DNA of 54,327 nucleotides from an uncultured Clostridia bacterium. Its GTDB lineage: Bacteria; Bacillota; Clostridia; Christensenellales; Borkfalkiaceae. Made by a program: the position numbers and the translations under genes. Below, one piece after another: positions 18,582 to 27,603 of the stretch. Location: the NCBI GenBank assembly GCA_934247855.1, contig CAKQKA010000001.1:1-54327 (forward strand), read 5' to 3'. The notes beneath the pieces were generated by a model. That model worked only from the letters and a program-made list of their open reading frames with translations. It searched no databases and was not told where the DNA came from. Numbering within the stretch: position 1 is the first letter of the stretch; every line of letters begins with the position of its first letter.

Positions 18582-19346
18582 TTATTCGTCGGTTTTCGGC
18601 TGCTTTTTACGTTTTATGTGTTTCATTTCGGGCGGCAGGTTGTTGCGTTCGGGATGCGTAATCGCGCTGTGAACTCGATCTTTAACAAAGGGAATTTCTT
18701 CCTGAATACTGCGCAAAAGTTCCTTTACGTATTGGCGTTTGGTATGCTTGTCCGCAGGGCAGGGGTTTTTAAGAATTGGTTTGTCCTTCATAAAAGCGAT
18801 GATGTTTTTCTCTTCGATGAAGATCATCGGGCGTATTACCGAAATTTCCGTGCGTGAAAGAAAGGTTATCGGCTGAAAAGTAGATAGCCTGCCTTCGTAA
18901 AACAGCGAAAGCAAAAACGTTTCGGAAAGGTCGTCCGCGTGGTGACCGAGCGCGAGTTTATTGCAGCCGTTTGCAAGCGCAATGGTGTTCAGCGCGCCGC
19001 GGCGGAGCTTTGAGCATAGGCTGCAAGGGTTGGATTCTTTGCGGATATCGAAAAGAATTTCGCCGATCTGAGTTTTTTCCACGATGAACTGCACGTCGTT
19101 TTTTTCGCACTCGCGGCGCAGTCCTTCGATCTTGCTCTGATCGGTTTCTTTAAATCCCATATCTATGGTTATGGCTATAACGTCAAACTTTTTGGGGTAA
19201 AATTTTCTCAATGCGGAAAAGAGATATACTAAAAGCAGACTGTCTTTACCGCCTGAAAGCCCGATTGCTATTTTGTCGCCATCGTCGATCATGCCGTATT
19301 CGTCTATCGCGCGGCGAAAGGGTGAAAGTAATTGTTGTAAAGTCAT
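18582..19346 (-). CDS. TtcA-like tRNA thiolation ATP pyrophosphatase
   Basis: A PP-loop ATPase of 254 residues, probably placing sulfur on a tRNA cytidine (TtcA) or acting on a related substrate. The ATP-binding loop SGGKDS is at residues 31-36. A CSLC pair lies near residue 112 and a further cysteine in NPCPADKHTKR near 200, in line with the cysteines that bind an iron-sulfur cluster in TtcA. I chose the ATG at 19346 because CGAGG lies 5 bases upstream on the minus strand; an in-frame ATG at 19367 has no such site. It is the only minus-strand gene in the first 30 kb. Confidence 0.88.
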   Translation of the reverse strand: MTLQQLLSPFRRAIDEYGMIDDGDKIAIGLSGGKDSLLLVYLFSALRKFYPKKFDVIAITIDMGFKETDQSKIEGLRRECEKNDVQFIVEKTQIGEILFDIRKESNPCSLCSKLRRGALNTIALANGCNKLALGHHADDLSETFLLSLFYEGRLSTFQPITFLSRTEISVIRPMIFIEEKNIIAFMKDKPILKNPCPADKHTKRQYVKELLRSIQEEIPFVKDRVHSAITHPERNNLPPEMKHIKRKKQPKTDE

Positions 19347-19435
19347 AAAACCTCGTCTGTAAGGCAAAACATACGCAAAGTAAGTGCAAAGGCAAAGTTT
19401 TCGCGCATGCCGCTAAGGGAATAAAATCGCTTACT

Positions 19436-19464
19436 ATTATATATATTATTGTTGTAAAATTCAA
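19436..19464 (-). promoter_or_regulatory. Promoter of the ttcA-like gene
   Basis: On the minus strand TTGAAT (19464-19459) and TATAAT (19441-19436) are 17 bp apart. The leader to the ATG is about 80 nt. Confidence 0.7.
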
Positions 19465-19576
19465 TCGAAAACAGCGTGTCGGTCGGTAATTTTTGTGTTT
19501 TTTACGATGTAAAACGGATGTAAATCAGATTGAATTCCGGCTTTGCAATCATTAACCGCCGCTTAAAGGACTTGAT

Positions 19577-20236
19577 ATGGTCGATAATTTAGTAAAATTT
19601 CTTTTCGGAATATTAAAAAACGATTACTTGACGGTGCTGTTCGTTTCAATGTTCCCGCTTGTGGAATTAAAAGGGGCGATACCCGTCGGGCAAGCCGCCG
19701 GTTTGCCGCTTATCCGTACGGCGTGTTTGTCGTATATCGGCTCGTCTCTCATATGTATACCGCTGTTTTTCTTGCTTATACCCGTTTTTAACTTGCTTAA
19801 AAAGATAAAATTCATTAGGAGATTTGTTGAAAAAGTTGAGGGGATGCTGTACGGCAAAGCCAAAAAATTTGCCGAAAAAGCGCAAAAGGGCAAAATAGGA
19901 GCGGAACTTAGCGAAGAAGAAAAAAATGCAAAAGCAAATCGGCTCATCTTCTGGGCGCTGTTTGCGTTTGTTGCAATACCGTTGCCGCTTACGGGCGTGT
20001 GGACGGGCACGGCGATCGCGGTGTTTCTGAACATGAAATTCAAAGATGCGTTTCTTGCGCTCGTCGGCGGTAATTTTATTTCGGGTTCGCTCGTAACGCT
20101 GTTTACTTTCATTTTTAAAGAATACGTCGATATGGTTATTCTTGCGTTGGGCATTATTGCCGTTATAATGCTTGTGATCGCTATCGTAAAAATCGCAAGA
20201 GCGCCGCAAAAAACCGAGGAGGACGACCGTGGATAA
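19577..20236 (+). CDS. Small multi-drug export protein family membrane protein
   Basis: A 219-residue integral membrane protein of the COG2426/PF06695 group called small multi-drug export proteins. Early in the protein the family segment PLVELKGAIPVGQAAG is visible, and IPLPLTGVWTGT lies in the middle. I count about four to five hydrophobic helices, with a charged loop near residues 75-120. The export role is only a family label. Its last codons overlap the GTG start of the sir2 gene by 8 bases, so the two are coupled. Confidence 0.85.
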   Translation: MVDNLVKFLFGILKNDYLTVLFVSMFPLVELKGAIPVGQAAGLPLIRTACLSYIGSSLICIPLFFLLIPVFNLLKKIKFIRRFVEKVEGMLYGKAKKFAEKAQKGKIGAELSEEEKNAKANRLIFWALFAFVAIPLPLTGVWTGTAIAVFLNMKFKDAFLALVGGNFISGSLVTLFTFIFKEYVDMVILALGIIAVIMLVIAIVKIARAPQKTEEDDRG

Positions 20237-20948
20237 TATAGAAAAACTGCGCGAAATGATCGTAAAATCAAGCAATATAGTCTTCTTCGGCGGGGCGGGC
20301 GTATCGACCGAAAGCGGTATTCCCGATTTCCGCTCGGTGGACGGGCTTTACTCGCAAAAGTACAAATACCCGCCGGAGGTGATCTTGTCGCACGATTTTT
20401 TCATGCAGCGCACGGAAGACTTTTATAAATTCTATTTCGACAAAATGATTTTTCCCGACGTGAAACCCAACGCAGCACACTTTAAGCTTGCCGAGATGGA
20501 GCAAAAGGGTTATTTAAAGTGCGTCATAACGCAAAATATAGACGGTTTGCACTACATGGCGGGCAGCAAAAACGTTTGCGAATTTCACGGCACGGTACAT
20601 AAAAATCATTGCTTAAAATGCGGAAAAGAGTATAATCTTAGTGAAATGCTGCAAAAATCGGGCGGTGTGCCGAGGTGTGGTTGCGGCGGAATTATTAAAC
20701 CCGACGTAGTGCTTTACGGCGAATCTATCCCGCAGGAAGCGTTTGAAAAATCTATCGAAGCGGTGGAAAATTGCGACTTGCTTATAATCGGCGGCACGAG
20801 TTTGAAAGTGCAGCCCGCGGCAAGTCTCGTAACGCTGACCAACGCAAGAAAAGTGGTCATAAACAAAGATCGACAGGAAATCGAAACTTTTGCCGAACTA
20901 TCGATTAACGAACCTATAGGCGAGGTTTTCAGCAAAATTATACTATGA
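20229..20948 (+). CDS. cobB: NAD-dependent protein deacylase, Sir2 family
   Basis: A sirtuin of 239 residues that removes acyl groups from lysine using NAD. It shows GGAGVSTESGIPDFRS near the N terminus, TQNIDGLH with the catalytic histidine following in EFHGTVHK, and four zinc cysteines (CLKC, then CGC with the preceding Arg). The start codon is GTG and overlaps the exporter gene. The stop TGA overlaps the queH ATG (ATGA), so three genes are translationally linked. Confidence 0.95.
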   Translation: MDNIEKLREMIVKSSNIVFFGGAGVSTESGIPDFRSVDGLYSQKYKYPPEVILSHDFFMQRTEDFYKFYFDKMIFPDVKPNAAHFKLAEMEQKGYLKCVITQNIDGLHYMAGSKNVCEFHGTVHKNHCLKCGKEYNLSEMLQKSGGVPRCGCGGIIKPDVVLYGESIPQEAFEKSIEAVENCDLLIIGGTSLKVQPAASLVTLTNARKVVINKDRQEIETFAELSINEPIGEVFSKIIL

Positions 20949-21556
20949 AAATTGATTATGAAAAGCTAAGGGAAGCGCAAGTTTTGCGGCTCGGCAAAGG
21001 CAAAAAATTATTACTGCATGCGTGCTGCGCGCCGTGCAGTACGGCTTGCCTTGAACGACTTGTTCCCGATTTTACTACAACGGTTTTTTTCTATAATCCG
21101 AATATGGATACAGAAGAAGAGTATATAAAACGCGCCGAAGAAGAACGTCGGTTTTTAAAAGAAGCGTATAGCGGCGCGGTGGGGTTTATCGAAGAAGATT
21201 ACGGCAATGCAGATTTTTGCCGCATAGCGGTCGGCGAAGAAAACGCGCCCGAGGGCGGTTCGCGCTGCTTAAAATGTTTTGACCTGCGCCTTAGCCGTAC
21301 GGCGAAATTCGCTGCGGAAAACGCGTTCGATTGCATTACCACAACGCTTACGGTAAGTCCGTATAAAAACGCGCCGTTGCTTAACGAAATAGGCGAGCGC
21401 GTTGCGAAAGAATACGGCGTTGAATGGATATATTGCGATTTTAAAAAGAAGAACGGTTTTTTGCGTTCGACCGAACTTTCCGAAAAATACGGGTTGTACA
21501 GACAAAATTATTGCGGTTGCATATACTCCAAAAACCGCTTGGAAGATGCCGAATAA
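20945..21556 (+). CDS. queH: Epoxyqueuosine reductase QueH
   Basis: The 203-residue product matches QueH (DUF208), which performs the last step of queuosine synthesis in tRNA and replaces QueG in many Clostridia. Cysteine motifs are HACCAPC near residue 27, CLKC in the middle and YCGCIYS near the C terminus; these bind the metal and cluster. It overlaps sir2 by 4 bases. No other queuosine gene is in the window. Confidence 0.93.
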   Translation: MKIDYEKLREAQVLRLGKGKKLLLHACCAPCSTACLERLVPDFTTTVFFYNPNMDTEEEYIKRAEEERRFLKEAYSGAVGFIEEDYGNADFCRIAVGEENAPEGGSRCLKCFDLRLSRTAKFAAENAFDCITTTLTVSPYKNAPLLNEIGERVAKEYGVEWIYCDFKKKNGFLRSTELSEKYGLYRQNYCGCIYSKNRLEDAE

Positions 21557-21570
21557 GTTTAAAAAAGTGC

Positions 21571-21589
21571 GCTATAAGTCGATTATTGC
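21571..21589 (-). repeat. Dispersed CCTATAGG-core element, copy 6
   Basis: GCTATAAGTCGATTATTGC, 14 bases after the queH stop. Confidence 0.85.
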
Positions 21590-21603
21590 ATACTTGGTGA
21601 AAA

Positions 21604-22875
21604 ATGTTACTGATAGATAAAGTAGATAAAAAATCGTACGGGGCAAAAGAGCTCGGGCTTGAAAAGGGCGATTCGATCATAAGTTTTAACGGTTATCCTA
21701 CCGAAGATATACTAGATTATGTGTATTACGACGGGCAGGAAAATTTTACCATGGGCGTTCTTACCAAGGACGGCGAAACCGTAACCGTAGACGTTGATAA
21801 ATACGAGGACGAATCGTTAGGTCTTACTTTTGCCGACGACGGATTGAAGATTAAAACGTGCTATAACGACTGCATTTTTTGTTTCGTAAAACAGATGCCG
21901 TGCGGTATGCGCCCCACGCTGTACGTTAAGGACGACGATTACCGCCAAAGTTTGCTTTACGGTAATTTCGTAACGATGACGAACGTAACGGATGCCGATC
22001 TCGACCGAATTATTCGTTTGCAGTTCTCTCCGCTTTACGTTTCCGTTCAGGCAATGAACGGCGAGGTAAGAAAGAAGATGCTCAACAACCGTTTTGCAGA
22101 TAAGATATGGTATCAATTAAAACGGTTAGAGGAGGGCGGCATTACGGTCAACGCACAGGTCGTTCTGGTAAAAGGCGTGAACGACGGAAAGGAACTCGAT
22201 TATACGATAGATAAGTTATACGAACTTAAAAACGTTGTTTCGGCGGCAGTCGTGCCTTGCGGAATTACCAAATTCCGCGAAGGTTTGTACCCCATAGAGG
22301 ATATCGACCGCGACTATGCACGCTCGGTTATAGAGCAGGTTGAAAGTGCCAATAGCAGGCACGGAGGCTCACTTATTCAACTTGCGGACGAGTTTTTCTT
22401 CAAGGCGGAATTATCTTTGCCGCCCGAAGAATATTACGGCGATTTTCCGCAAATCGAAAACGGCATAGGCATGAGCCTTAAGTTTAAACAAAATGTCGGG
22501 TACCTTGTAGAAACGGCAAAGAAGCCTTTGCTTGCCCCCGGTAAATATCTGACGATCAGCGGCACGAGCATATATAAATTTATGTGCGGAATCGTAAAAA
22601 CGGTGGAAGACTCTTGCCCGAACGTTACGATTAAACTGCTGCCCATAGAAAACGACTTTTTCGGGCATACGGTAAATTGTACCGGGTTGCTTACGGGCGG
22701 AGATATTTTGCGTGCCGTGCAAAAACTCGACGAAAAATTCGACGTTTTGCTTATACCGGATAGTTGCCTTATGCGCGGCGAAGATATCTTTCTTGACGAC
22801 GTTGCTTTAACCGAATTAAGCGAAAAACTCGGTATGAAAGTCGTCCGCGCGGTTATGCCCGACGCCGAAGAATAG
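21604..22875 (+). CDS. DUF512 protein with PDZ-like and radical-SAM-like domains
   Basis: A 423-residue protein of the DUF512 family, usually found just upstream of der. The N-terminal part (about 1-75) looks like a PDZ domain (GLEKGDSIISFNG). A CxxxCxxC motif at Cys86, Cys90 and Cys93 suggests a radical SAM iron-sulfur cluster. The C-terminal DUF512 domain contains GTSIYKFM and NDFFGHTVNCTGLLTGGD. The reaction is unknown. The ATG has only a weak ribosome binding site. Confidence 0.9.
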   Translation: MLLIDKVDKKSYGAKELGLEKGDSIISFNGYPTEDILDYVYYDGQENFTMGVLTKDGETVTVDVDKYEDESLGLTFADDGLKIKTCYNDCIFCFVKQMPCGMRPTLYVKDDDYRQSLLYGNFVTMTNVTDADLDRIIRLQFSPLYVSVQAMNGEVRKKMLNNRFADKIWYQLKRLEEGGITVNAQVVLVKGVNDGKELDYTIDKLYELKNVVSAAVVPCGITKFREGLYPIEDIDRDYARSVIEQVESANSRHGGSLIQLADEFFFKAELSLPPEEYYGDFPQIENGIGMSLKFKQNVGYLVETAKKPLLAPGKYLTISGTSIYKFMCGIVKTVEDSCPNVTIKLLPIENDFFGHTVNCTGLLTGGDILRAVQKLDEKFDVLLIPDSCLMRGEDIFLDDVALTELSEKLGMKVVRAVMPDAEE

Positions 22876-22926
22876 GCTTATTGCAGGAGAGGGGTTTTGT
22901 TGCGAAGAGTTTTCGGCGACGAATTG

Positions 22927-22952
22927 TCGGGCAAAAAACGAATATTGCCCGA
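22927..22952. repeat. Inverted repeat between DUF512 gene and der
   Basis: TCGGGCAA pairs with TTGCCCGA around a 10-nt loop. No T run follows on the + strand, so a terminator is doubtful. The 198-base gap has no gene and no clear promoter. Confidence 0.45.
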
Positions 22953-23073
22953 TAAAAAGCATAAACAACGGCAGTTAAAGGCATAAAAAACGCCAAGAGG
23001 CGAATTATGCTTGCCAAAATACGATAAAAAGAATAAAATACCAAAAGAAATACGATAATTAAGGAAAGAAATA

Positions 23074-24387
23074 ATGAAACCGATAGTAGCCATAGTCGGC
23101 AGACCTAACGTAGGCAAGTCCACGTTGTTCAATAAAATCACGGGCAAAAAAATTGCCATAGTAGAAGACAAACCCGGTGTAACGCGCGATAGAATTTATG
23201 CCGACGCGGAGTGGTGCGGGCATAATTTTACGCTTATAGATACCGGCGGAATAGAGCTTAAAAGCGAGGACGAAATGTGGCGGCACATTAAAAAGCAGGC
23301 GGAAATCGCCATAGAAACCGCTGACGTAATCCTGCTGCTTTGCGACGTGAAAAGCGAGATTACCGCTTCCGATTACGACGTTGCCGATATGCTCCGCCGC
23401 AGCCGTAAGCCCGTTGTACTTGCGGTAAACAAACTTGATAACTACAAGCCCGAACGCCTTTTCGAATACTACAATTTAGGACTTGGCGAGCCGTTCGGTA
23501 TTTCATGCGAGCAGGCTTTAGGGCTTGGCGATATGCTTGACGAGGTTTGTTCGTATCTCGATAAAGTCGAAGAGGAGGAAACCGAGGGCGAGTCGATCAA
23601 GATTGCCGTCGTCGGTAAGCCTAACGCGGGCAAGAGCAGTCTTGTAAACAAGTTGCTCGGTTACGACAGGACGATTGTTTCCGACATTTCTGGTACTACG
23701 CGTGATGCGATCGATACTCCGTTTACGGTAAACGGGCAGAACTACATTCTTATCGATACCGCGGGTATAAGAAAGAAAAAAGCGGTTGACGAGGACGTTG
23801 AATATTACAGCGTAATACGTGCGCTTGGTGCGGTTCGCCGTGCGGACGTTTGCCTTGTCGTGGTGGACAGCAAAGAGGGACTTTCCGAGCAGGATGTAAA
23901 GATTTGCGGTTATGTACACGAGCAAGGCAAGCCGTCGGTCATCGTTATGAACAAGTGGGATCTTATCGAAAAGGACACGAACACGATCAACGAGTTTAAT
24001 AGAAAACTTGACTGCGACCTTGCATTTATGGATTATTACAAGTCGGTCTACGTTTCGGCGCTCTCCGGTCAGCGAGTTAAAAACATACTGGCAGTCGCAA
24101 TGGAATCGTACGAAAACGCGCACCGCCGTATCACTACGGGTACGCTTAACGATCTTATCGGCGACGCGGTTCGCACCATCGATCCGCCGTCAAAAAAAGG
24201 TAAACGTCTTAAAATTTATTATTCCACGCAGGACGACGTTTGTCCGCCGCGCTTTGTGGTGTTCGTAAACGACAGCGAACTCGTTCATTTCTCTTATAAA
24301 CGCTATCTCGAAAACGTTTTAAGAAAGGCGTTCGATTTCAGCGGAACGCCTATCAGAATTTTGTTCCGCAACCGCGACGAGGATTGA
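23074..24387 (+). CDS. der: Ribosome-associated GTPase Der
   Basis: A 437-residue double GTPase needed for 50S ribosome assembly. The first P-loop GRPNVGKST lies near residue 8 and the second, GKPNAGKS, at 181-188. DTGG and DTAG (switch II), NKLD and NKWD (guanine recognition) are present in both domains, and a KH-like domain forms the C terminus. All motifs are intact. The ATG follows AAGGAAAG. It is followed by plsY as in related genomes. Confidence 0.97.
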   Translation: MKPIVAIVGRPNVGKSTLFNKITGKKIAIVEDKPGVTRDRIYADAEWCGHNFTLIDTGGIELKSEDEMWRHIKKQAEIAIETADVILLLCDVKSEITASDYDVADMLRRSRKPVVLAVNKLDNYKPERLFEYYNLGLGEPFGISCEQALGLGDMLDEVCSYLDKVEEEETEGESIKIAVVGKPNAGKSSLVNKLLGYDRTIVSDISGTTRDAIDTPFTVNGQNYILIDTAGIRKKKAVDEDVEYYSVIRALGAVRRADVCLVVVDSKEGLSEQDVKICGYVHEQGKPSVIVMNKWDLIEKDTNTINEFNRKLDCDLAFMDYYKSVYVSALSGQRVKNILAVAMESYENAHRRITTGTLNDLIGDAVRTIDPPSKKGKRLKIYYSTQDDVCPPRFVVFVNDSELVHFSYKRYLENVLRKAFDFSGTPIRILFRNRDED

Positions 24388-24402
24388 TATAAAACAAAAT
24401 AG

Positions 24403-24420
24403 GGCTATAGGTCGATTATG
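24403..24420 (-). repeat. Dispersed CCTATAGG-core element, copy 7
   Basis: GGCTATAGGTCGATTATG, 15 bases after the der stop and upstream of the plsY ribosome binding site. Confidence 0.88.
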
Positions 24421-24448
24421 CAAGTTTTCGGCATAAACAGAGGTGTAT

Positions 24449-25342
24449 ATGCAGCTATATTTGGCAGATCTTTGGTGGAGCTTTTTATTGCTTGCCGTCG
24501 GAAGCTATCTTATCGGTAGTATCAGTTTTGCAAGAATAATATCCTTCGCAAAAAACAAAGACATAACAAAAATAGGGAGCGGTAACCCGGGGACTATGAA
24601 CATGAGTCGTGAGTTCGGGTTGGGTATAGGTTTGCTTACCTTGTTTTTGGATATGGCAAAAGGGGCTATTCCCGCGCTGGTCGGCGCGCTCGCGTTTAAA
24701 AACATGTATTTCGGCGATTCTCCGCTCGAGGTAGCGGTTACAGCTCAGTACATCGCGGGCTTTTTTGCGGTTGTCGGGCATATATTTCCTGTATATTACA
24801 AATTCAAGGGCGGCAAGGGTATAGCCACTACTATCGGCGTGTTTCTTGTCGGCGAATGGTATATAACGCTCATCTTTGTCGCTATCGCGCTTGCGTATAT
24901 TCTGATAACCGGCATGGGTTCTATGGGCTCGTTCATCGCGACCACCCCTTCCGCTATTGCAGCCGCGCTTCGCTTGTATTCGTTGGGCTTTGCGGGCGAC
25001 GTCAAATTCGATTACGGAATTGCTTTTTTCTCGGTGTCGATGGTGCTGATTTTAGGTATAATCGGTCTGACATGGTACGCGCATAAGAAGAATATTAAAA
25101 AACTACTGGCCGGCGAAGAGCATGAAACAAGCTGGACGGAGATGATCCGCAAGGCGAAAATAAAGCGCAAAATGAAAAAACTCGGTATAGACGGCGGGAC
25201 GCATGGTGAGCCGGACGCTTCGGAAAATGCATCGACGCTTTATAATAACGAAAGCGTTTTTGAAAACACAAACCCGGAAAAAACGGAAAACGAGCACGAT
25301 GAAGACGGCGAAGAAACGGACAATTTTGATGAGCTCGATTAG
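24449..25342 (+). CDS. plsY: Glycerol-3-phosphate acyltransferase PlsY
   Basis: An integral membrane enzyme that moves an acyl group from acyl phosphate to glycerol 3-phosphate, the first step of phospholipid synthesis. It shows the family motifs GSISFARI, GSGNPGTMNMSREFG, GHIFPVYYKFKGGKGIAT near residue 110, and several hydrophobic helices. The product is 297 residues, longer than the usual ~200, because of a hydrophilic acidic C-terminal tail of about 80 residues. I chose ATG 24449, with AGAGG upstream, over a GTG two codons earlier. A conserved hairpin spans its stop codon. Confidence 0.93.
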   Translation: MQLYLADLWWSFLLLAVGSYLIGSISFARIISFAKNKDITKIGSGNPGTMNMSREFGLGIGLLTLFLDMAKGAIPALVGALAFKNMYFGDSPLEVAVTAQYIAGFFAVVGHIFPVYYKFKGGKGIATTIGVFLVGEWYITLIFVAIALAYILITGMGSMGSFIATTPSAIAAALRLYSLGFAGDVKFDYGIAFFSVSMVLILGIIGLTWYAHKKNIKKLLAGEEHETSWTEMIRKAKIKRKMKKLGIDGGTHGEPDASENASTLYNNESVFENTNPEKTENEHDEDGEETDNFDELD

Positions 25343-25382
25343 CCACAGGCGACCGAGTCAGAACGCAATCACCTGTGGCTAA
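25339..25382 (+). repeat. 44-nt stop-codon hairpin, copy A
   Basis: A stem of 13 positions (TTAGCCACAGG arm against CCTGTGGCTAA) with 12 pairs closes an 18-nt loop that contains CCGAGTCAG. It begins inside the last sense codon of plsY and includes the stop. A second copy of equal length lies at 52918-52961; the two differ at 5 of 44 positions and the loop is nearly identical. No T run follows. Confidence 0.85.
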
Positions 25383-25406
25383 GCGGTTAGAACGTTTGAA
25401 CAGCGT

Positions 25407-25428
25407 GATAAACGACCTATAGGTCGAC
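25407..25428 (+). repeat. Dispersed CCTATAGG-core element, copy 8
   Basis: GATAAACGACCTATAGGTCGAC followed by five T. In this copy the CGACCTATAGGTCG core is a full 14-bp palindrome. Confidence 0.85.
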
Positions 25429-25464
25429 TTTTTAATAAAAATAATCGGCAGGTTTTAACAAGAA

Positions 25465-26319
25465 ATGAATCAAAACGTAAAAATCGGTAACGATATTCTT
25501 CAGGTAGAAATAGCCCCGATGGGCGCGGAATTACAAAGCGTAAAACTTAACGGAAAAGAAAGATTGTGGCAAGGCGATCCGAAATTCTGGACGGGGCGTG
25601 CGCCTATTCTTTTCCCCGTTTGCGGCTCGCTTAAAAATAAGGAATACACTTTTAACGGTAAGAAATACGGCATAAATCAGCACGGTTTTGCCCGCCGTAA
25701 AATGTTTGAGGTCGTAAGCGTAACGGAAACTTCCGCCGCGTTCGCATTAAAAAGCGACGAGGAAACAAAAGCCGTTTACCCGTTTGATTTTACTCTGACT
25801 GCTTGCTATGAAGTGGTCGGTGAAAAACTACGCGTTACATATAAAATTCATAACGACGGCAAGGATGAAATGTGGGCGTTCATCGGCAGCCACGAGGCTT
25901 ACGCCATCGAAAAACCGCTCGATTCTTACGATATCGTTTTTGATAAAGACGAAAAATTCTTGTCGCGCATTGTGGTCGAAGGCGGTCTTGTATCCGCTGA
26001 TTGCGACGATTTCGGCAGCGGAAAAGTTTTGGCGGTTAACGACGAATTGTTCAAACGTTCAACGGCGGTGTTCGTCAGCATAAACTCGCGTAAAATTACT
26101 TTGCGTGAGTGCGGCAGACCGTTTGTGGCTGTAAAATTCGACGCGCAAAACCTGCTCGTCTGGCAGATGCCCGGGGCGAATTACATTTGTTTAGAGCCGT
26201 GGACTAATTATCCCGACGAAACGACTGCCGACGGAAATATTTTGCATAAACCGTGCGTTACGCTTATCGGCGGCGGCAAAACTTACGAAAATGCTCACGA
26301 GATTGAGTTTTTCGACTGA
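25465..26319 (+). CDS. Aldose 1-epimerase family protein (LacX-like)
   Basis: A 284-residue galactose mutarotase-fold protein that probably interconverts sugar anomers or binds a hexose phosphate. The N-terminal segment GAELQSVKLNGKERLWQGD and the following FWTGRAPILFPVCGSLKN are typical of the LacX branch. A histidine in INQHGFAR and a glutamate in the later EPW segment (ICLEPWTNYPDE) are the likely active-site residues. It is a lone gene downstream of plsY. Confidence 0.88.
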   Translation: MNQNVKIGNDILQVEIAPMGAELQSVKLNGKERLWQGDPKFWTGRAPILFPVCGSLKNKEYTFNGKKYGINQHGFARRKMFEVVSVTETSAAFALKSDEETKAVYPFDFTLTACYEVVGEKLRVTYKIHNDGKDEMWAFIGSHEAYAIEKPLDSYDIVFDKDEKFLSRIVVEGGLVSADCDDFGSGKVLAVNDELFKRSTAVFVSINSRKITLRECGRPFVAVKFDAQNLLVWQMPGANYICLEPWTNYPDETTADGNILHKPCVTLIGGGKTYENAHEIEFFD

Positions 26320-26366
26320 TTGTTTTGATTTTTTGTGAAAGTCGGTAAGCCGTTTTTTCGGTCGCG

Positions 26367-26414
26367 CAAGATATAATATTGTGCGCGGAACAAGATATAA
26401 TATTGTGCGTGGAA
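26367..26414 (+). repeat. 24-bp tandem duplication before the DUF1461 gene
   Basis: Two adjacent 24-bp units (26367-26390 and 26391-26414) begin CAAGATATAATATTGTGCG and differ at one base. Each contains TATAAT, so the duplication may have doubled a -10 box; no good -35 is at 17 bp from either. It lies 14 bases before the ATG at 26429. Confidence 0.8.
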
Positions 26415-26428
26415 TAAGGGGGTATAAT

Positions 26429-27226
26429 ATGAATAAATTAAAAGTCGTTGCGGAGTACATATGGACGGTCGTGATGATCGTCGCACTGCTGGTGTTTATC
26501 ATCGGCGTAGCTTTTGCTATTCCCATCTGGTTCCGTCCGTTTTACTATATGCAAATCGGACCGCTCAACATTGTGGAAGAATCGGGTTTTTCTTACGAGC
26601 AGATTCTTGCCGCTTATAACGACGTAATGAATTACCTTAATTTCGGTACGCCGTTCGGTGTGGGCGGGCTTAAATGCTCGGAATCCGCGGCAAGTCATTT
26701 TGCCGACTGTAAAATTCTGTTCGACCTCGATACCTGGGGCGTGATTATTTCCGCGGTATTGCTGCTCGGCGGATTTTTACTTGCTAAGTTTGCGGGTGTA
26801 AAACCCAAAAAACTCGGCGGGTTCGAGTTTTCTTTTTACAGCGGGCTTGTCGGCGCGATAATTCCTCCCGTTGTGGGTATTGCTATTGCCGTCGATTTCG
26901 AAAAGGCGTTCACGCTTTTCCACTCATTGTTTTTCCCGGGAAAAGATAACTGGCGCTTCAACTGGTACACCGATGAAATAATTCGTATTTTGCCCGAAAA
27001 ATTCTTTATGAATTGCGGCATACTTATAATCGCTTTGTGGTTTGCGGCTTGCATTGCGCTTATTGTCCGCGGGGTAATCTGCCGAAGAAAAACAAAAATG
27101 GCGGTTGACGCTTGCGCCGCTTGCGGCAAAAAGAACGATACCGAATGTTTGACATGCGAGGCGGTTAAAGGCGCGGAAAAGTGCGAAATGACCGAAGGTA
27201 ATAATTGCGATAAAACCGAGCCGTGA
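26429..27226 (+). CDS. DUF1461 (TIGR01906, Lit-like) membrane protein
   Basis: A 265-residue integral membrane protein of the DUF1461 family. The family includes Lit, which moves an acyl chain within lipoproteins to give the lyso form. A hydrophobic helix occurs at about residues 10-32, then an outer loop, then three more helices. Conserved-looking histidines are His90 (in ASHFADCK) and His165 (in FHSLFF), matching the two histidine positions stressed in this family. A cysteine-rich tail with CAAC and two further Cys ends the protein. Lit-like activity is inferred from the family only. I chose ATG 26429, with AGGGGG upstream. Confidence 0.75.
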   Translation: MNKLKVVAEYIWTVVMIVALLVFIIGVAFAIPIWFRPFYYMQIGPLNIVEESGFSYEQILAAYNDVMNYLNFGTPFGVGGLKCSESAASHFADCKILFDLDTWGVIISAVLLLGGFLLAKFAGVKPKKLGGFEFSFYSGLVGAIIPPVVGIAIAVDFEKAFTLFHSLFFPGKDNWRFNWYTDEIIRILPEKFFMNCGILIIALWFAACIALIVRGVICRRKTKMAVDACAACGKKNDTECLTCEAVKGAEKCEMTEGNNCDKTEP

Positions 27227-27291
27227 GTAAGCGGTGAATCGGCGCAAAAGTAAAATTATAAATCTTTTATAGCAAACCGAATATTAAAAGG

Positions 27292-27330
27292 CAAGAGCGG
27301 TGGCAGGATTGTTTACCGCCTTGTTTTTTG
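27292..27330 (+). terminator. Terminator after the DUF1461 gene
   Basis: CAAG-A-GCGGT pairs with ACCGC-CTTG and is followed by a T run (27321-27329). Confidence 0.8.
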
Positions 27331-27358
27331 TGGGCGGAAATGCCCGGAGTTTTTGCGC

Positions 27359-27597
27359 AAAAAAAAGAGGCGCGAAACGCGCCCCCCGAAATTGCACTAA
27401 AATACCCGCCTGTGCCGTATAGAGTAAATAATAACCCGCTGTTAAAAGCAGGTGGGTGCTTAGCCCAACGAATCTGACTTCCTGTATAACGGATCTGCTC
27501 AAGACAAAAATCCCAGGCGTTGCATATCGTTGCGGACGTCGGCTCCCTTTTTATATTTGTGGATTACATTAGACTCTACCTCGTACACCGCAGGCAC
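27359..27597 (-). ncRNA. ssrS: Non-coding RNA, probably 6S RNA
   Basis: A minus-strand transcription unit with a clear promoter, no credible protein and a strong terminator (stem GGCGCG/CGCGCC at 27383-27369 and eight T). The start carries CCTGCGGTGTACGAGG, resembling the 5' part of 6S RNAs. The two ends can pair: GCCTG with CAGGC, and GTAGAGT with ACTCTAT, around an internal loop, giving a long rod with an open centre as in 6S RNA. The length of about 239 nt includes the terminator, which is a little long. 6S RNA binds RNA polymerase holoenzyme. The call is from memory of the motif and fold; a covariance search would settle it. Confidence 0.55.
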
Positions 27598-27603
27598 AAC
27601 TAT

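Noticed and set aside
18400..18672. 90-residue + strand frame
   Set aside because: It starts in a terminator and runs into the 3' end of the ttcA-like gene on the other strand; there is no protein-like pattern.
27284..27502. 72-residue minus-strand frame
   Set aside because: It overlaps the RNA gene with its own promoter and terminator, has no ribosome binding site and no protein-like features.
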